Assembly: GCA_020425605.1 (NCBI GenBank)
Contig: JAGQRH010000001.1
Span: forward strand, 1-64,000
DNA: 64,000 nucleotides
From: Planctomycetota bacterium
GTDB taxonomy: Bacteria; Planctomycetota; UBA8742; UBA2392
Reading direction: 5' to 3'
In this document: one piece after another, positions 43,226-55,280 of the stretch
Numbering within the stretch: the first letter of the stretch is position 1
Layout of the letters: every line of letters begins with the position of its first letter
Position numbers and translations under genes: made by a program
Notes under the pieces: model-generated
What the model saw: only the letters and a program-made list of their open reading frames with translations
Told to the model about the DNA's origin: nothing
Databases searched by the model: none

Positions 43226-43494
43226 GGAAAAGTCCTCACTCAGCGGAGCGGGACCAATCCCGCCCTCACAACTCCCGGCCAAGCGAATGCAAATCCACCC
43301 GATTACGCGATGAAAAACCAGATTTACTTTCAACCCACCCCTTCAGCCCGGCATGCCAATGCCGGGCCCAAGCAAGCGAGCCGGTTGAACCTCTCGCCAA
43401 ATTCGCAGAGTACGCCATCAACTACATTCAATTGGCAAACACCGCGCACCTGGCGAAAGGTTGAATTGCCGTCGCGCAGGAACACGCCGCACGT

Positions 43495-43740
43495 AGCCAG
43501 CCCCGAAGGGGCGTTGGGTTGTAGCCACGGGTGAAGCAGCGAGCGTAGCGAGATGCGTAACGCGTGGAAGTCGGTTCCGGATGTCACCGCCCCGGAGGGG
43601 CGGAGGAGAGCGTTCGACACCAGCGCACAGTTCCTCCGCCCCTCCGGGGCGGAGGATTTCTTGTCCGTTCCCACGGGTTGCGCGCGCGGGCGATGCCCGC
43701 TTGCTTCACCCGTGGCTACATGCCCGCGCCCCGTTGGGGG
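43495..43740. repeat. Nested inverted-repeat region
   Basis: Fills most of the 43226-43830 gap. Outer arms GTAGCCACGGGTGAAGC (43521-43537) and GCTTCACCCGTGGCTAC (43703-43719) are exact 17-bp complements. Inner arms around 43586-43608 and 43631-43653 (CGCCCCGGAGGGGCGGAGGA against TCCTCCGCCCCTCCGGGGCG) pair too. CCCCGAAGGGGCG (43501) and GCGCCCCGTTGGGGGCGC (43727) flank it. The rest of the gap holds no gene that I can support. Confidence 0.8.
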
Positions 43741-43830
43741 CGCTACCTACGTCAGAAGGTTTGCAAGAACATGCAGTCCAATGACGAACGTGGCGCACCT
43801 GGCGACATGAATTGTGGTGAAGGACTCGGC

Positions 43831-46284
<2,454 letters not shown>

Positions 46285-46323
46285 AATCGCTCGCCTCGCG
46301 GCCGTTTGTAGCAGCGTCTTCTC

Positions 46324-48165
46324 ATGGAAACAACGCAATCCGATGCTCAAGCCCTTCCAGCCAAACCGGGCAAGGTGTGGCAGATTGCTGTCGGTGGGGG
46401 ACTTTCGCTCGGCGCATTCCTGTTTGGCGGTTTCACGGCGCTGCCGGCTGTGCTGTTCGCGATCCCGAAGCTGCGGCGTTTCTGGATCATCGGGCTGAGC
46501 CTGTTTGCGGGCACGCTGGCCGTGCGCGGGCTGACGCTTGCGGGCGTAAATCCGCTGCTGAGCTACGCGCGCGGGCAGGCGATCTCCCAGCTGGCGGACG
46601 CGCTCGGTGGCGAAGTGACGTACGATGAGTTTGACGGCGACGCGACGGCCGGCGAATTGCGTTTCACCAACCTGCGCGTCGATCTGCCCGATGTCGGCAA
46701 GGTGACGCTGGATCGGGTTGAGTTCGACGCGGGCTTGTTCCTGATGTTCGGCAGCCGCTACGTCGTCACCGGCAGCGGCCTTCACGCAGAGGTCGACGCG
46801 TCCGGCGGCAAGCTGGAAGAGTTTCTTGAGCGCATGAAATCCAGCGAGCGCAACGAGGCTGAGCTGCACATCGAAGGCGGGAGCATTGAAGTCTACGGCG
46901 CGCCGACGACGGCCTTGTTCGAGCTGAAGTCCGTGAACGGTGAAACCAGCGAAGGCGCCTGGCAGATTCATGTAGGCATCACCCACGCGTCCGTCGTAAT
47001 TGTCGGGCAGATGCACGAATTGACGATCCAGGGCGGCATCTCGATCAGCGACGGTGCGGGCCTGAAGGTTTCGGCAGACATGCGCGCGGTGGAAGACGGC
47101 ATCGGCATGGGCACGCTGCGCGGAACGCTGGTGCCGGGCGGCGACAGCAACATGGTGTGCATGATCGACCAGCTTGAGCTGGGGCCGCTGTGGGCGCGCT
47201 ATCGCAAGGTGGACCAGTACGAGGGCCTGCTGCGCGGGCAGATTGACATCAGCGGTGACCTGGCGAGGTTGCGGCTGGATGCGAGTTGCCTGATCCAGAA
47301 GTATCGCTACTACCACTACACGGCCATGGGGCTCGACCCGACGCACGCGTTCGACCTGCCGGAGGGCGAGTTCAGCGGGCGCATCGAGCTGGTGGACGGC
47401 AAGGACTGGGAATTCCACGACGTCACGCTGAGCGCACCCGACGCCGCGCTTGCAACCGGCGAGCACATGAACGCGCGCGGCGGCGGCAAGCTGGTTCTGA
47501 ACGGCAGGCTGCCGGAACTGACCGGCATTCTAGACCTTACAGTCACCAGCGGTTTGCTCAGCCGGGACATCACATGGAGTCCGACGACGATCGAGAAGCT
47601 GTCGGACGTTGAGCCGAACCTTGTGCTGCTGGCCGAGCAGTTTCCACAACTGGAGTTGAGCTGGACTGTCGACGTGCAGAAGATGGACGTGAAGTGCGCG
47701 CCGCTGTGGGGGAGTCTGGCGGGCAAGCTGACCGGCACCTTCAGCAAGCCTGATGGCGTGCGCAAGGCAACGCTGCGCGCGGGCGGCGAGTTGGAGATGG
47801 CAGACGGCAAGGTGAAGTGCCTGGGCCTGGATGGTGACTTCGCGGGCCGCGTGGTTTTCAATCCAAACGCGCCGACCAACCACGCTTCGCTGCGCGGAAA
47901 CATCTCGGGAGAGCTCGGCAGCACGCCGATCGATTGCGAAGTTACCGGCGACCTGCAGAAGCCGCTGTTCATCTTTACCGGCGCAAACATGGGGCTCGAG
48001 GATCTGGGGCGAAAGCTATACAGCTACAGCGCCGCCAAGCTGACCCCCGCAGACGAGCTTGCCCGCCGCGAAGAATGCACCCGCATTTTCGGGTGGGACG
48101 CAGCCAGCAGGGGAAACCCCTTCCTCGCCCGCAACTCAGGCAAAGTGTTCTTCAGCGTGAAGTGA
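46324..48165 (+). CDS. AsmA-like/envelope bridging protein (putative)
   Basis: 613 aa. Two hydrophobic helices in residues 19-75 (GGGLSLGAFLFGGFTALPAV, FWIIGLSLFAGTLAVRGL), then about 530 residues of beta-rich sequence with AsmA-like features: LADALGGEVTYDEFDGDATA, GELRFTNLRVDLPDVGKVTL, GLFLMFGSRYVVTGSGL, LLRGQIDISGDLARLRL. Such proteins form long hydrophobic grooves that move lipids between membranes in Gram-negative cells. Family match is by pattern, not strong motif. The stop directly abuts the stop of the next, convergent gene. Confidence 0.65.
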   Translation: METTQSDAQALPAKPGKVWQIAVGGGLSLGAFLFGGFTALPAVLFAIPKLRRFWIIGLSLFAGTLAVRGLTLAGVNPLLSYARGQAISQLADALGGEVTYDEFDGDATAGELRFTNLRVDLPDVGKVTLDRVEFDAGLFLMFGSRYVVTGSGLHAEVDASGGKLEEFLERMKSSERNEAELHIEGGSIEVYGAPTTALFELKSVNGETSEGAWQIHVGITHASVVIVGQMHELTIQGGISISDGAGLKVSADMRAVEDGIGMGTLRGTLVPGGDSNMVCMIDQLELGPLWARYRKVDQYEGLLRGQIDISGDLARLRLDASCLIQKYRYYHYTAMGLDPTHAFDLPEGEFSGRIELVDGKDWEFHDVTLSAPDAALATGEHMNARGGGKLVLNGRLPELTGILDLTVTSGLLSRDITWSPTTIEKLSDVEPNLVLLAEQFPQLELSWTVDVQKMDVKCAPLWGSLAGKLTGTFSKPDGVRKATLRAGGELEMADGKVKCLGLDGDFAGRVVFNPNAPTNHASLRGNISGELGSTPIDCEVTGDLQKPLFIFTGANMGLEDLGRKLYSYSAAKLTPADELARREECTRIFGWDAASRGNPFLARNSGKVFFSVK

Positions 48166-49479
48166 TCAGCGGATGGTGATGCGGGTGGTGGCGCGCTCGG
48201 AGCCGATCTTGAGGGCCAGCTCGACGTCGCCGGTAAATCCTTCAGGCAGATCCAGTGCGCGCAATTCAGGATCGACCAGCGGGTTCAGGGCGCGGCTGGT
48301 GTTGGCTTCGCCTTCGCGCTCGCGGATCATCTGTCCGCCCTGCGTAAGCTGGATGTTCCAGCCGACGCCTTCCTGCCGCCACAGGGCCGGCTGCTGACGG
48401 CCGTCATCGAAGAACGCACCCCACAGTACGCGCCGGCCGTCCTGCCAGGCCAGGCAGCGCACCTTGCCGACCCGATTGAAGTAGAGCACGCCGGGCCCGG
48501 TCGGGCCGCTGATGCCGGTCTGCTGCAGCGTGCGGGTGAAGGCGTCCATCTCTTCACCGACTGCGCCGCGCAGGCTTTCGGGCCCTTGCATCAGCGCGAC
48601 CAGATAGCCGCCGTCGAGGCGCACGTAGGCAATGCGCTGCACGAAGCCGTCATTGCCGTAGTACTCGCCGACGAAGCCTTCCACGCCGGCGATGCTCGGC
48701 TTGAGGCCTGCGCTGCGCTTGAAGCCGGCGGCGTCGAGTTTGTTCTCCAGCTCGAACTGCAGGCGACCGGCGTTTTCGAACTCCGTCACCGGCACCTGAA
48801 ACACGCGCAGCGAAAGCCAGGCGTTCTGAACGCGCTTGCGCACGCGGCTGTCTTCGCGTTTCCAGCCGTCCAGCACGGCCGTGTAGCGACCCTGAAAAAA
48901 CAGCGGCGCGATTGCATCCGGGCCGACGCCCTTGATCTGCGTGACCTCGCGCAACAGGTCATCGGCGCGGCGTGAGGCCTGGTCGGCCGTGCTGTCCACG
49001 ACCACGATCGCAAAACTGCGCTCAGTTGCCGACCAGTCGACGATCAGGCCGCGGCGGCCACTGGTGAACGCGACCGGAGTGCGGTGTGCGACCAGCTCAA
49101 CGGGATAGCCGCGCGGGCGCCATGGATAGTTTTCGCTGCCGCTGAAGGTCGCGCCATCGGCCTCCAGCTTGTGCTGGAGGCTCGTGAACCCCTGCGGGCC
49201 GAGTTCCCACAAGGCGCTTGAGCGCGTTGCGTCGACCCACTTCGCCGCGAGCAGTCGGGGGTAAGCGCCTTCCGTGAGCGGCGCGGGGGGAAGGCGCACG
49301 CCTACGCCCCCGTCTTCGACCCATGTGTAATCGCCGACGGCGACTGCCATGCCGTCCATTGACGCGTCAAGTGCACGGGTGACGATGTCGCTTGCGTTGA
49401 CCTGTTGTGGCGAATGCATCACCACAGCCGTGATGATGACGGCCTCGAGCAGAAAGACGGCGAACGCGAACTTGCCCAT
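48166..49479 (-). CDS. Secreted or membrane-anchored protein of unknown function
   Basis: 437 aa. N-terminal hydrophobic segment MGKFAFAVFLLEAVIITAVV followed by a polar region: signal anchor or signal peptide. The remainder is mixed alpha/beta without repeats (GLIVDWSATERSFAIVVVDS, LQFELENKLDAAGFKRSAG, YLVALMQGPESLRGAVGEEM). Looks like an envelope protein. No family recognised. Its stop abuts the AsmA-like stop. It is downstream of rpoN on the same strand, 66 bp away, possibly in the same transcript as recR-rpoN. Confidence 0.65.
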   Translation of the reverse strand: MGKFAFAVFLLEAVIITAVVMHSPQQVNASDIVTRALDASMDGMAVAVGDYTWVEDGGVGVRLPPAPLTEGAYPRLLAAKWVDATRSSALWELGPQGFTSLQHKLEADGATFSGSENYPWRPRGYPVELVAHRTPVAFTSGRRGLIVDWSATERSFAIVVVDSTADQASRRADDLLREVTQIKGVGPDAIAPLFFQGRYTAVLDGWKREDSRVRKRVQNAWLSLRVFQVPVTEFENAGRLQFELENKLDAAGFKRSAGLKPSIAGVEGFVGEYYGNDGFVQRIAYVRLDGGYLVALMQGPESLRGAVGEEMDAFTRTLQQTGISGPTGPGVLYFNRVGKVRCLAWQDGRRVLWGAFFDDGRQQPALWRQEGVGWNIQLTQGGQMIREREGEANTSRALNPLVDPELRALDLPEGFTGDVELALKIGSERATTRITIR

Positions 49480-49545
49480 GGGAACAGCGACCTGGCCGGG
49501 GGGGGGGACAGAATTATCGGAGAACAGCGCCGGAATGCCAATGAC

Positions 49546-51024
49546 CTAGTGCTCGCGGCGGACGCGGCTGTCGGGGATGCCGAGTTCTTCGCGGTACTTT
49601 GTGACGACGCGGCGTGAAGCCTTGATGCCCGCTTCGTCGAGCTTCTTGGCGATCGCCATGTCGGACAGCGGCTTCTTCTTGGCCTCGTTGCCGATGATTT
49701 CCTTTACCTTTTCCTTCACCGCCTCACGGCTGGTCTCGCCGTCGTCTTTCGGCAGCCCGCCGGTGAACATCTTGTTCATGGCGATGACGCCCTGCGGCGT
49801 CTGCATGTACTTGCCGTAGACGGCTCGCCATACGGTGCTGTGGTGAATGCCGAGTTCGTCTGCGATGTCCTGCATCTTCATCGGCTTGAGGCCGGTGACG
49901 CCCTCGTTCATGAATTCCTGCTGGCGGGCGACGATGGAATTGGCCACTCGCTCAAGCGTGCTCTGGCGCTGATCGATGGCGTCCATGAGCTGGCGGGCCG
50001 CGTTCAGTTTGCCCTTCACGAAGTTGAGCGTTTCCTTATCGCCCTCGCGCCCCTTCAGCATTTTCAGATAGCTCGGGCTGATGGCGAGGCGCGGCACGTT
50101 TTCGCGCGTCAGGCGCACGCGCAGCTGGTTGTTCTCGTCTTCTTCGACAATCACGTCCGGCACCACCACCTGCGTCGCGACGTCGCTGTAGAGCGCGCCC
50201 GGGTGGGGGTTCAGCGTGCCCAGCAGGTCGATCAGCAGCTTGACCTCGTCAAGGCTGAGGCCCATGTCCTTGGCAATCTTGGGCAGGCGGTTCTTGAGGA
50301 CGTCTTCCCAGTGATTCCTCAGCAGCTTCTGGAGAATCGGGTAGTCCGGGTCGTCCTTGCCGATCTGCAGCAGCAGGCACTCGGCGAGGTCGCGCGCGCC
50401 GACGCCCCTGGGCTCGAGCGACTGAACCAGCTCAAGCGCCCATTCGGCTTCTTCCAGCGTGTAGCGACCCTCGAAGGCTTTGACGATGTCCGGCAGCGGA
50501 TACTCGAGATAGCCGCGGTGGTCGAGCGAGTAAATGATCGACTCGATCAGGGGCCAGTCCAGATCGTCAATCTCGCGCATCCGGAGCTGCTCAAGCAGGT
50601 GATCCGCCAGTTGCTCGCCCGGGGCGGCAACCTGGCTGAAGGCCTCCTGCTTGGCGTCAGGCTCGCCGTCCTGGGCGACCTTGGCGTTGCGCGGGACGTA
50701 TTCGTCGATGTCGGTGTTGCGCTGGAGGAACTCGTAGACTTCTTCGTATGTCTCGCCGACTTCGGTCTTGGCTTCCTGTGTGGTCTCTTCGCGGATCTCT
50801 TCGTGAGTGCGCTCTTCCTGCTCGATTCGCGTGAGCTCGTCGGGTGTGTCGTTGCCGACTTCGAGGGTGGGGTTCTCAAGCAACTCGTCACGCACGAGAT
50901 CCTGCAGGTCGGCCGTGCTCATCTGCAGGATGTTGAGTGACTGGATGGTCTGCAGGCTCAGCACCTGGCGTTGTTCCAGGCGCTGACTGACCCTCATGTC
51001 GAGGCTCATGCCTGGTCCACTCAT
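49546..51024 (-). CDS. rpoN: RNA polymerase sigma-54 factor
   Basis: 492 aa. Directs transcription from -24/-12 promoters and needs an AAA+ enhancer-binding activator; none lies in this window. N-terminal Gln-rich region I (SQRLEQRQVLSLQTIQSLNI). Acidic region II (EEIREETTQEAKTEVG). Core-binding segment SLEPRGVGARDLAECLLLQI. Helix-turn-helix MQDIADELGIHHSTVWRAVY. RpoN box SRRVVTKYREELGIP, close to the consensus with Val/Thr at two positions. ATG overlaps the recR stop by 4 bp (51021-51024), so translation is coupled. Confidence 0.96.
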   Translation of the reverse strand: MSGPGMSLDMRVSQRLEQRQVLSLQTIQSLNILQMSTADLQDLVRDELLENPTLEVGNDTPDELTRIEQEERTHEEIREETTQEAKTEVGETYEEVYEFLQRNTDIDEYVPRNAKVAQDGEPDAKQEAFSQVAAPGEQLADHLLEQLRMREIDDLDWPLIESIIYSLDHRGYLEYPLPDIVKAFEGRYTLEEAEWALELVQSLEPRGVGARDLAECLLLQIGKDDPDYPILQKLLRNHWEDVLKNRLPKIAKDMGLSLDEVKLLIDLLGTLNPHPGALYSDVATQVVVPDVIVEEDENNQLRVRLTRENVPRLAISPSYLKMLKGREGDKETLNFVKGKLNAARQLMDAIDQRQSTLERVANSIVARQQEFMNEGVTGLKPMKMQDIADELGIHHSTVWRAVYGKYMQTPQGVIAMNKMFTGGLPKDDGETSREAVKEKVKEIIGNEAKKKPLSDMAIAKKLDEAGIKASRRVVTKYREELGIPDSRVRREH

Positions 51025-51647
51025 CGCTCACCCCCTGTGAAGGCGCTGCGCCCGCTGAGGGCGTCGCTGAGGATGGCGCTGCTGACGTTTTCGATCTCCG
51101 CGCCGGCCGGCACGCCGCGCGCTATGCGTGTCAGACGGATGCCCTTGGCCTTTGCGACATCTGCGAGCACATCACGCAGGTAGACGGCCGTGCCTTCGCC
51201 CTCGAGGTCAGGGTTCGTAGCGAGGATGATTTCCTTGATGGCGCCGCCGGAAGCGCGCTTCAGCAGGGCGTCGATCGTGAGGTCTTCGGGGCCGATGCCT
51301 TCCAGCATGGCGATATGGCCGAGCAGGCAGTGGTAGACGCCCTTGTATTCTCCGGCTTTCTCGAAGGCCATCAGGTCCTTCGGCTGTTCGACGACGCACA
51401 CGGTGGATTTGTCGCGCTGGGCGTCGCCGCAGACCGGGCAGGGATCGCTCTCCGTGAAGTTGTAACAGATACTGCAATTCGTAAGGTTTTGTTTCACGTC
51501 GCGGATGGCGCGGGCGAGGCCCATGGCGTCTTCATCGGATAGCTTGACCAGGTGAAAAGCCAGCCTCTCGGCCGTTTTTGTGCCGATTCCGGGGAGCTTT
51601 TTCAGGCTCTCTACAAGGCGCGACAGGCTGTCCGGATAATTAGTCAA
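51021..51647 (-). CDS. recR: Recombination mediator RecR
   Basis: 208 aa, usual length. Works with RecF and RecO to load RecA at gaps. Helix-hairpin-helix LKKLPGIGTKTAERLAFHL (residues 15-33); zinc motif CSICYNFTESDPCPVCGD (C58-C61-C70-C73 region); Toprim domain VCVVEQPKDLMAFEKAGEYK with the conserved Glu and ATNPDLEGEGTAVYL acidic residues. Ends IENVSSAILSDALSGRSAF, close to the usual terminal motif. dnaX and ybaB, its common partners, are absent. Overlaps the rpoN start by 4 bp. Confidence 0.97.
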   Translation of the reverse strand: MTNYPDSLSRLVESLKKLPGIGTKTAERLAFHLVKLSDEDAMGLARAIRDVKQNLTNCSICYNFTESDPCPVCGDAQRDKSTVCVVEQPKDLMAFEKAGEYKGVYHCLLGHIAMLEGIGPEDLTIDALLKRASGGAIKEIILATNPDLEGEGTAVYLRDVLADVAKAKGIRLTRIARGVPAGAEIENVSSAILSDALSGRSAFTGGER

Positions 51648-51856
51648 GCGAAAACCCCAAAAACGGAACGCTATTTGCTAGTAACTCCATAAAGAGTATC
51701 CCATCAGCCCCCCCTGTCAAGCCGCGTGGCCCCCCGCGCGGTTTGTTCCATCCTGGCCAACGCACGCTCGTTCCACAGTTATAGACCTGTCCGGAACATC
51801 CGTTAGGATTCGCCTACGCGGGCCGACCACTTCACACCCGCGCCTGAGGAGAGCAC

Positions 51857-54253
51857 ATGCGTTACCTGCTGGTACTTGCCTGTTTCGCCGTGGTGCTGTC
51901 AGCGACGGCCTGCACGCTTGACGACGGCAACGAGACTTCGGACGACTCAGCCATCGCCGTGGCCGGGCAGGACATCATCCTGGACATCGGCGTGGCGCGT
52001 GTGGAGATTGCCGGCTCAAACATCGGCCCCGGCACCGGGCAGATCCCGGAAGGCAGCAAGGTAAAGCTCGAGATCAACGACTACGACATCACGGGGCGGA
52101 AGGCCTACTCGCCCGTCGTGCAGGTAAAGGTCACGCAGGGCGGCACTGCGGTTACCGGGCTTGCCCTCAGTCCGGCGGCGCTGTTCGAGATCAGCTACGA
52201 CTTTAATGCTGCCATCGCCGATGGCCACGCGCAGGGCGACCTGTCTTTGCTGAAGATCGACGGCACCACGATTGACGAGCTCAGCTACACCCAGCTCGCG
52301 CCGGCCGATGATACCGAATATGCGGTGGCTTACCCGGGCAGGCTGCGGGCATCGTTTACCAGCTTCTCGCGCTTTGCCGTGACCGACGGCGGGACCGGCG
52401 GGACGACGCTGCCATCCGTAACCGCGCTGACCGGCACGACGAGCACTGTGCTAACCGCGACGCTGTTTCAGCTGGCCGACTCGGGCAGCGTGTTCAACGT
52501 GACCGTTGCGCTGCCGACGGCGCTGACCACCACGCCGCCGACCAACGTCGCGATGAATGACGCGAGCCTCGACGCAGGCAACCCGACGGACCCCAATAAC
52601 CGCGGAATCACAGTGCAGACCGGCGGCGTGACCTACACGACGGACGCGCCCGCCGGCAGCGTCACGTTCCAGCTGGATGTGTTTACCGGGACTGGCAGCA
52701 GCGGGAGCATGGTCGGCACGGTCGTCGAGCAGGGTGGCAGTGCGACGCTGCTGATCAACTTCACATTCACGACGGGCACGGCCGGCGCGAACGCGCTTGG
52801 CGGCACGGTGACGGACATTGCGGGACGACGCACTCTCAATCTGCAGGACGGCGGCGGTACCGAGCAGGTGGTCATCCTGATGCCCGACACGTTCCCGAAC
52901 ATGGCACTCGACCCGGTCACGTTTGACGACACCACATACGACGCAGGCAACCCGACGGACCCGGCCGGGCGCATCATCACCGTTACCGCCGGCGGGGATA
53001 CCTACAGCAGCGACGTTCCGACCATCGGCAGCGTGACGATTACCTTCACGAGCTTCGACAGCGGCACGCTGGTTGGCGCGGGCACGATCACTGGAACGGT
53101 GGTCAGCGCAACGCCGGCGCTGAAGACCCTCAACTACACGTTCACCACGACAGCCGGCGGCGGCGGCGGCGGCGGCACCAGCAGCTTCACTGCGGGCACG
53201 CCTGTCGTCGTCAACGGCACGGACGTCGCCGATGAGTGCGCCGCTTGCTACGACATCAATTCGGGCGATTACATCGCTGTCTGGCTTTCCGATGTAGGGA
53301 CGACGAACCGGACGATTGAGATGGCCCAGCTCGACGCGTCGACGCTGGCGATGGTTGGCACGCAGCTCAGCTTTGAAACGACGACTGGCATGCAGCCGGC
53401 CGGCGGCTTTGCAGTGGCGGCCGACGATTTCCAGGATCTGTGCGTCGTGGGTGCGACCGGTGCCAACGCGGCCTCGGACACAGTGGTGGCGCTGTTCTAC
53501 GACTTCCAGGGGGATTCGCTGAACGCCGAGGTCAGCCTGGGTACAGGCAGCGCGCCGCGAGTGGTCTATCACGAGGACGAAGACACGTTTGTTGTCGCTT
53601 GGCAGTCGGGCGCGGACGTGATGGTGCAGGCGTTCAGCTGGAACGGCACTGCAGTCGACACGGCCCACACGGCATTTACATCGGCAACGCTGAAGGGACT
53701 CACCGGCTACAGCGGGTCGCCTTCATCCATCCCTGATGAAGCGCTGATCACGGCCGATGACGGCACGGGAATCGTCGCGCAGTACATCACCGTCAGCACG
53801 GGCGCGCTGGCCGGCAACAACTTTGATCTTTCGACTTCGCTGTCGGGCGGCATCTGCGCCTGGGACGAAGTCGGTGAGCAGTACCTGGTCGTGTTCCAGG
53901 AACTGGTAAGCGGCTTCTTCACATCGCAGGTAGTACTGGCGCTGGCGCCGGGTACTACCGTGCCGCTCGGGACTACGCTGACGCTGGCGGCCGCGGCTGC
54001 GCCGACGCAGGCATGCAGCGGAGATGTCGGGGCATTGTTCGCCGACCCGGGTGCGAACATCTACCCCGTAGACAGCAGCGGCTCCGGCCCGGCCATGGTG
54101 GCGACCGGGCTGTTCGGCTCATTCACCGGGCTGAACATCGACACAACGGCGGATGGCGGGGCTGTGGCGGGTGCAGGCAGCGGGGGCTATGTGCTGCTCG
54201 CGGCCATGGGCGCATCGGGGATCACTGCGATTCCACTTACGCTGGTTCCTTAG
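51857..54253 (+). CDS. Large repeat-containing lipoprotein
   Basis: 798 aa. Signal peptide with lipobox LSATAC, Cys19 lipidated. A beta-rich domain (GQDIILDIGVARVEIAGSN) is followed by two tandem, similar blocks at about residues 205-310 and 325-430, each with NPTDPxxRxITVxxGGxTY. A poly-Gly linker (GGGGGGGGTSS) leads to a final 350-residue domain with repeated beta strands (DINSGDYIAVWLSDVGTTNR). Sequence is low in charged residues, Thr/Gly/Ala-rich, as in surface proteins of Planctomycetota. Function unknown; probably surface-exposed or periplasmic. Terminator follows. Confidence 0.7.
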   Translation: MRYLLVLACFAVVLSATACTLDDGNETSDDSAIAVAGQDIILDIGVARVEIAGSNIGPGTGQIPEGSKVKLEINDYDITGRKAYSPVVQVKVTQGGTAVTGLALSPAALFEISYDFNAAIADGHAQGDLSLLKIDGTTIDELSYTQLAPADDTEYAVAYPGRLRASFTSFSRFAVTDGGTGGTTLPSVTALTGTTSTVLTATLFQLADSGSVFNVTVALPTALTTTPPTNVAMNDASLDAGNPTDPNNRGITVQTGGVTYTTDAPAGSVTFQLDVFTGTGSSGSMVGTVVEQGGSATLLINFTFTTGTAGANALGGTVTDIAGRRTLNLQDGGGTEQVVILMPDTFPNMALDPVTFDDTTYDAGNPTDPAGRIITVTAGGDTYSSDVPTIGSVTITFTSFDSGTLVGAGTITGTVVSATPALKTLNYTFTTTAGGGGGGGTSSFTAGTPVVVNGTDVADECAACYDINSGDYIAVWLSDVGTTNRTIEMAQLDASTLAMVGTQLSFETTTGMQPAGGFAVAADDFQDLCVVGATGANAASDTVVALFYDFQGDSLNAEVSLGTGSAPRVVYHEDEDTFVVAWQSGADVMVQAFSWNGTAVDTAHTAFTSATLKGLTGYSGSPSSIPDEALITADDGTGIVAQYITVSTGALAGNNFDLSTSLSGGICAWDEVGEQYLVVFQELVSGFFTSQVVLALAPGTTVPLGTTLTLAAAAAPTQACSGDVGALFADPGANIYPVDSSGSGPAMVATGLFGSFTGLNIDTTADGGAVAGAGSGGYVLLAAMGASGITAIPLTLVP

Positions 54254-54276
54254 CATTAGTCCAACTGAGTTGCGCA

Positions 54277-54304
54277 AAGGCCCGGCTTTCAACAGCCGGG
54301 CCTT
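54277..54304 (+). terminator. Terminator after the repeat lipoprotein
   Basis: AAGGCCCGGCT (54277-54287) pairs with AGCCGGGCCTT (54294-54304), followed by CTGCATT. Confidence 0.8.
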
Positions 54305-54495
54305 CTGCATTCAGCCATTGACTCGCAAGGCGCAGACAGCAGTTCCGCACGGAGGCCAAGGAGTGCAGGCAGGCCGCAAACTGTTGGCTGGTCTGCGTAC
54401 GGGACTGCAGGCTCTGACTACGTTGAGCCATGATCCGGATAATCTCGGATACGGCTTCGACTCGCGAGCAGGCAACCAGCAGCCAGGCTCAAAAG

Positions 54496-54523
54496 AAGAC
54501 CCCCGGCAACTGCCGGGGGTCTT
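54496..54523 (-). terminator. Terminator after the C-terminal-anchor protein
   Basis: AAGACCCCCGGCA (54496-54508) pairs with TGCCGGGGGTCTT (54511-54523). On the minus strand it is followed by CTTTTG. Confidence 0.85.
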
Positions 54524-54539
54524 GTGCTGAATGGTTCCC

Positions 54540-55280
54540 TTACGCGCGGGCTTTCTCAAGCAGCTTTCGGCGGATGACGATGCCTGCGATACCGCCGGTG
54601 GCGAGCAGCCAGAGGCTTTCCGGGTAGCCGTTCGGGTCGCTGACGCAGCCGCTTCCGGTGTCGCCGCCAACCTTTGGTACCAGCAGCGGAGCCTCGACGG
54701 TGTAGGTCGTGCCGCCGCCCACGTCGCTGAACGTAAACGTCCAGATGTACTCGCGCGGGCTGGTGTCCAGCTGGTCGCGCCAGCCGGAAGTGATCAGGAA
54801 CAGCGCAACGGCGTTGCCGTCAGGAATCGTGATCGAAATCTGGTCGTATGGATAGATCACGTGAACGGACGAGCCGTCCGGAGAGCTTTGCTCCGGTGCT
54901 GCGGTCACGTCGTTCTTGGGCCGTTCGCCCGCGAGCACAATGGTGGTGGCGTCAATCGTGATCGACGCGCCCGTCGTATTCTGCAGGATGGCGAGGTCGT
55001 GCGTCGTGGTGGCCGCGAGCGCGTAGAACTCCGGGCTGATGCTGTCCAGCTCGTTGCTGATGCCCTTGCCGTTGCCGTAGACGTTGTTGAACTGCGGCTC
55101 ACCGTTCGGCTGCAACGGATCATAGAACGGATTGGGAATCTGCAGTCCGGCAATGTACGGGCCGACATCTGCAGCCGTGGGCTCATGCACAACCGTGATG
55201 ATGTCCAGACCCGGCGAAAGCTGGGCTGCGAGGCCCGTCGCAAACGCTGCCAGTGCGGCGATAATGAACCAGTTGCGCAT
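54540..55280 (-). CDS. Secreted protein with a C-terminal sorting-type tail
   Basis: 246 aa. Signal peptide MRNWFIIAALAAFATGLAAQ. The middle is a beta-rich, acidic, Thr/Ser domain without metal motifs (NPFYDPLQPNGEPQFNNVYG, TTGASITIDATTIVLAGERP). The C-terminus is a Cys, a short linker, a hydrophobic helix (PESLWLLATGGIAGIVI) and the basic end RRKLLEKARA. This tripartite tail resembles MYXO-CTERM- or PEP-CTERM-like protein-sorting signals, though I see no matching protease gene. Function unknown. Confidence 0.65.
   Translation of the reverse strand: MRNWFIIAALAAFATGLAAQLSPGLDIITVVHEPTAADVGPYIAGLQIPNPFYDPLQPNGEPQFNNVYGNGKGISNELDSISPEFYALAATTTHDLAILQNTTGASITIDATTIVLAGERPKNDVTAAPEQSSPDGSSVHVIYPYDQISITIPDGNAVALFLITSGWRDQLDTSPREYIWTFTFSDVGGGTTYTVEAPLLVPKVGGDTGSGCVSDPNGYPESLWLLATGGIAGIVIRRKLLEKARA

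Noticed and set aside
46285..47466. Upstream extension of the lon reading frame to 1,211 codons
   Set aside because: It overlaps the divergent AsmA-like gene for over 1 kb, and Lon homology begins exactly at the ATG at 46284.
51648..51856. Hairpin AAGCCGCG...CGCGCGGTTT near 51719-51744 as a terminator
   Set aside because: Stem has mismatches and lies upstream of recR rather than after a gene; not strong enough to call. The rest of the gap shows nothing else.
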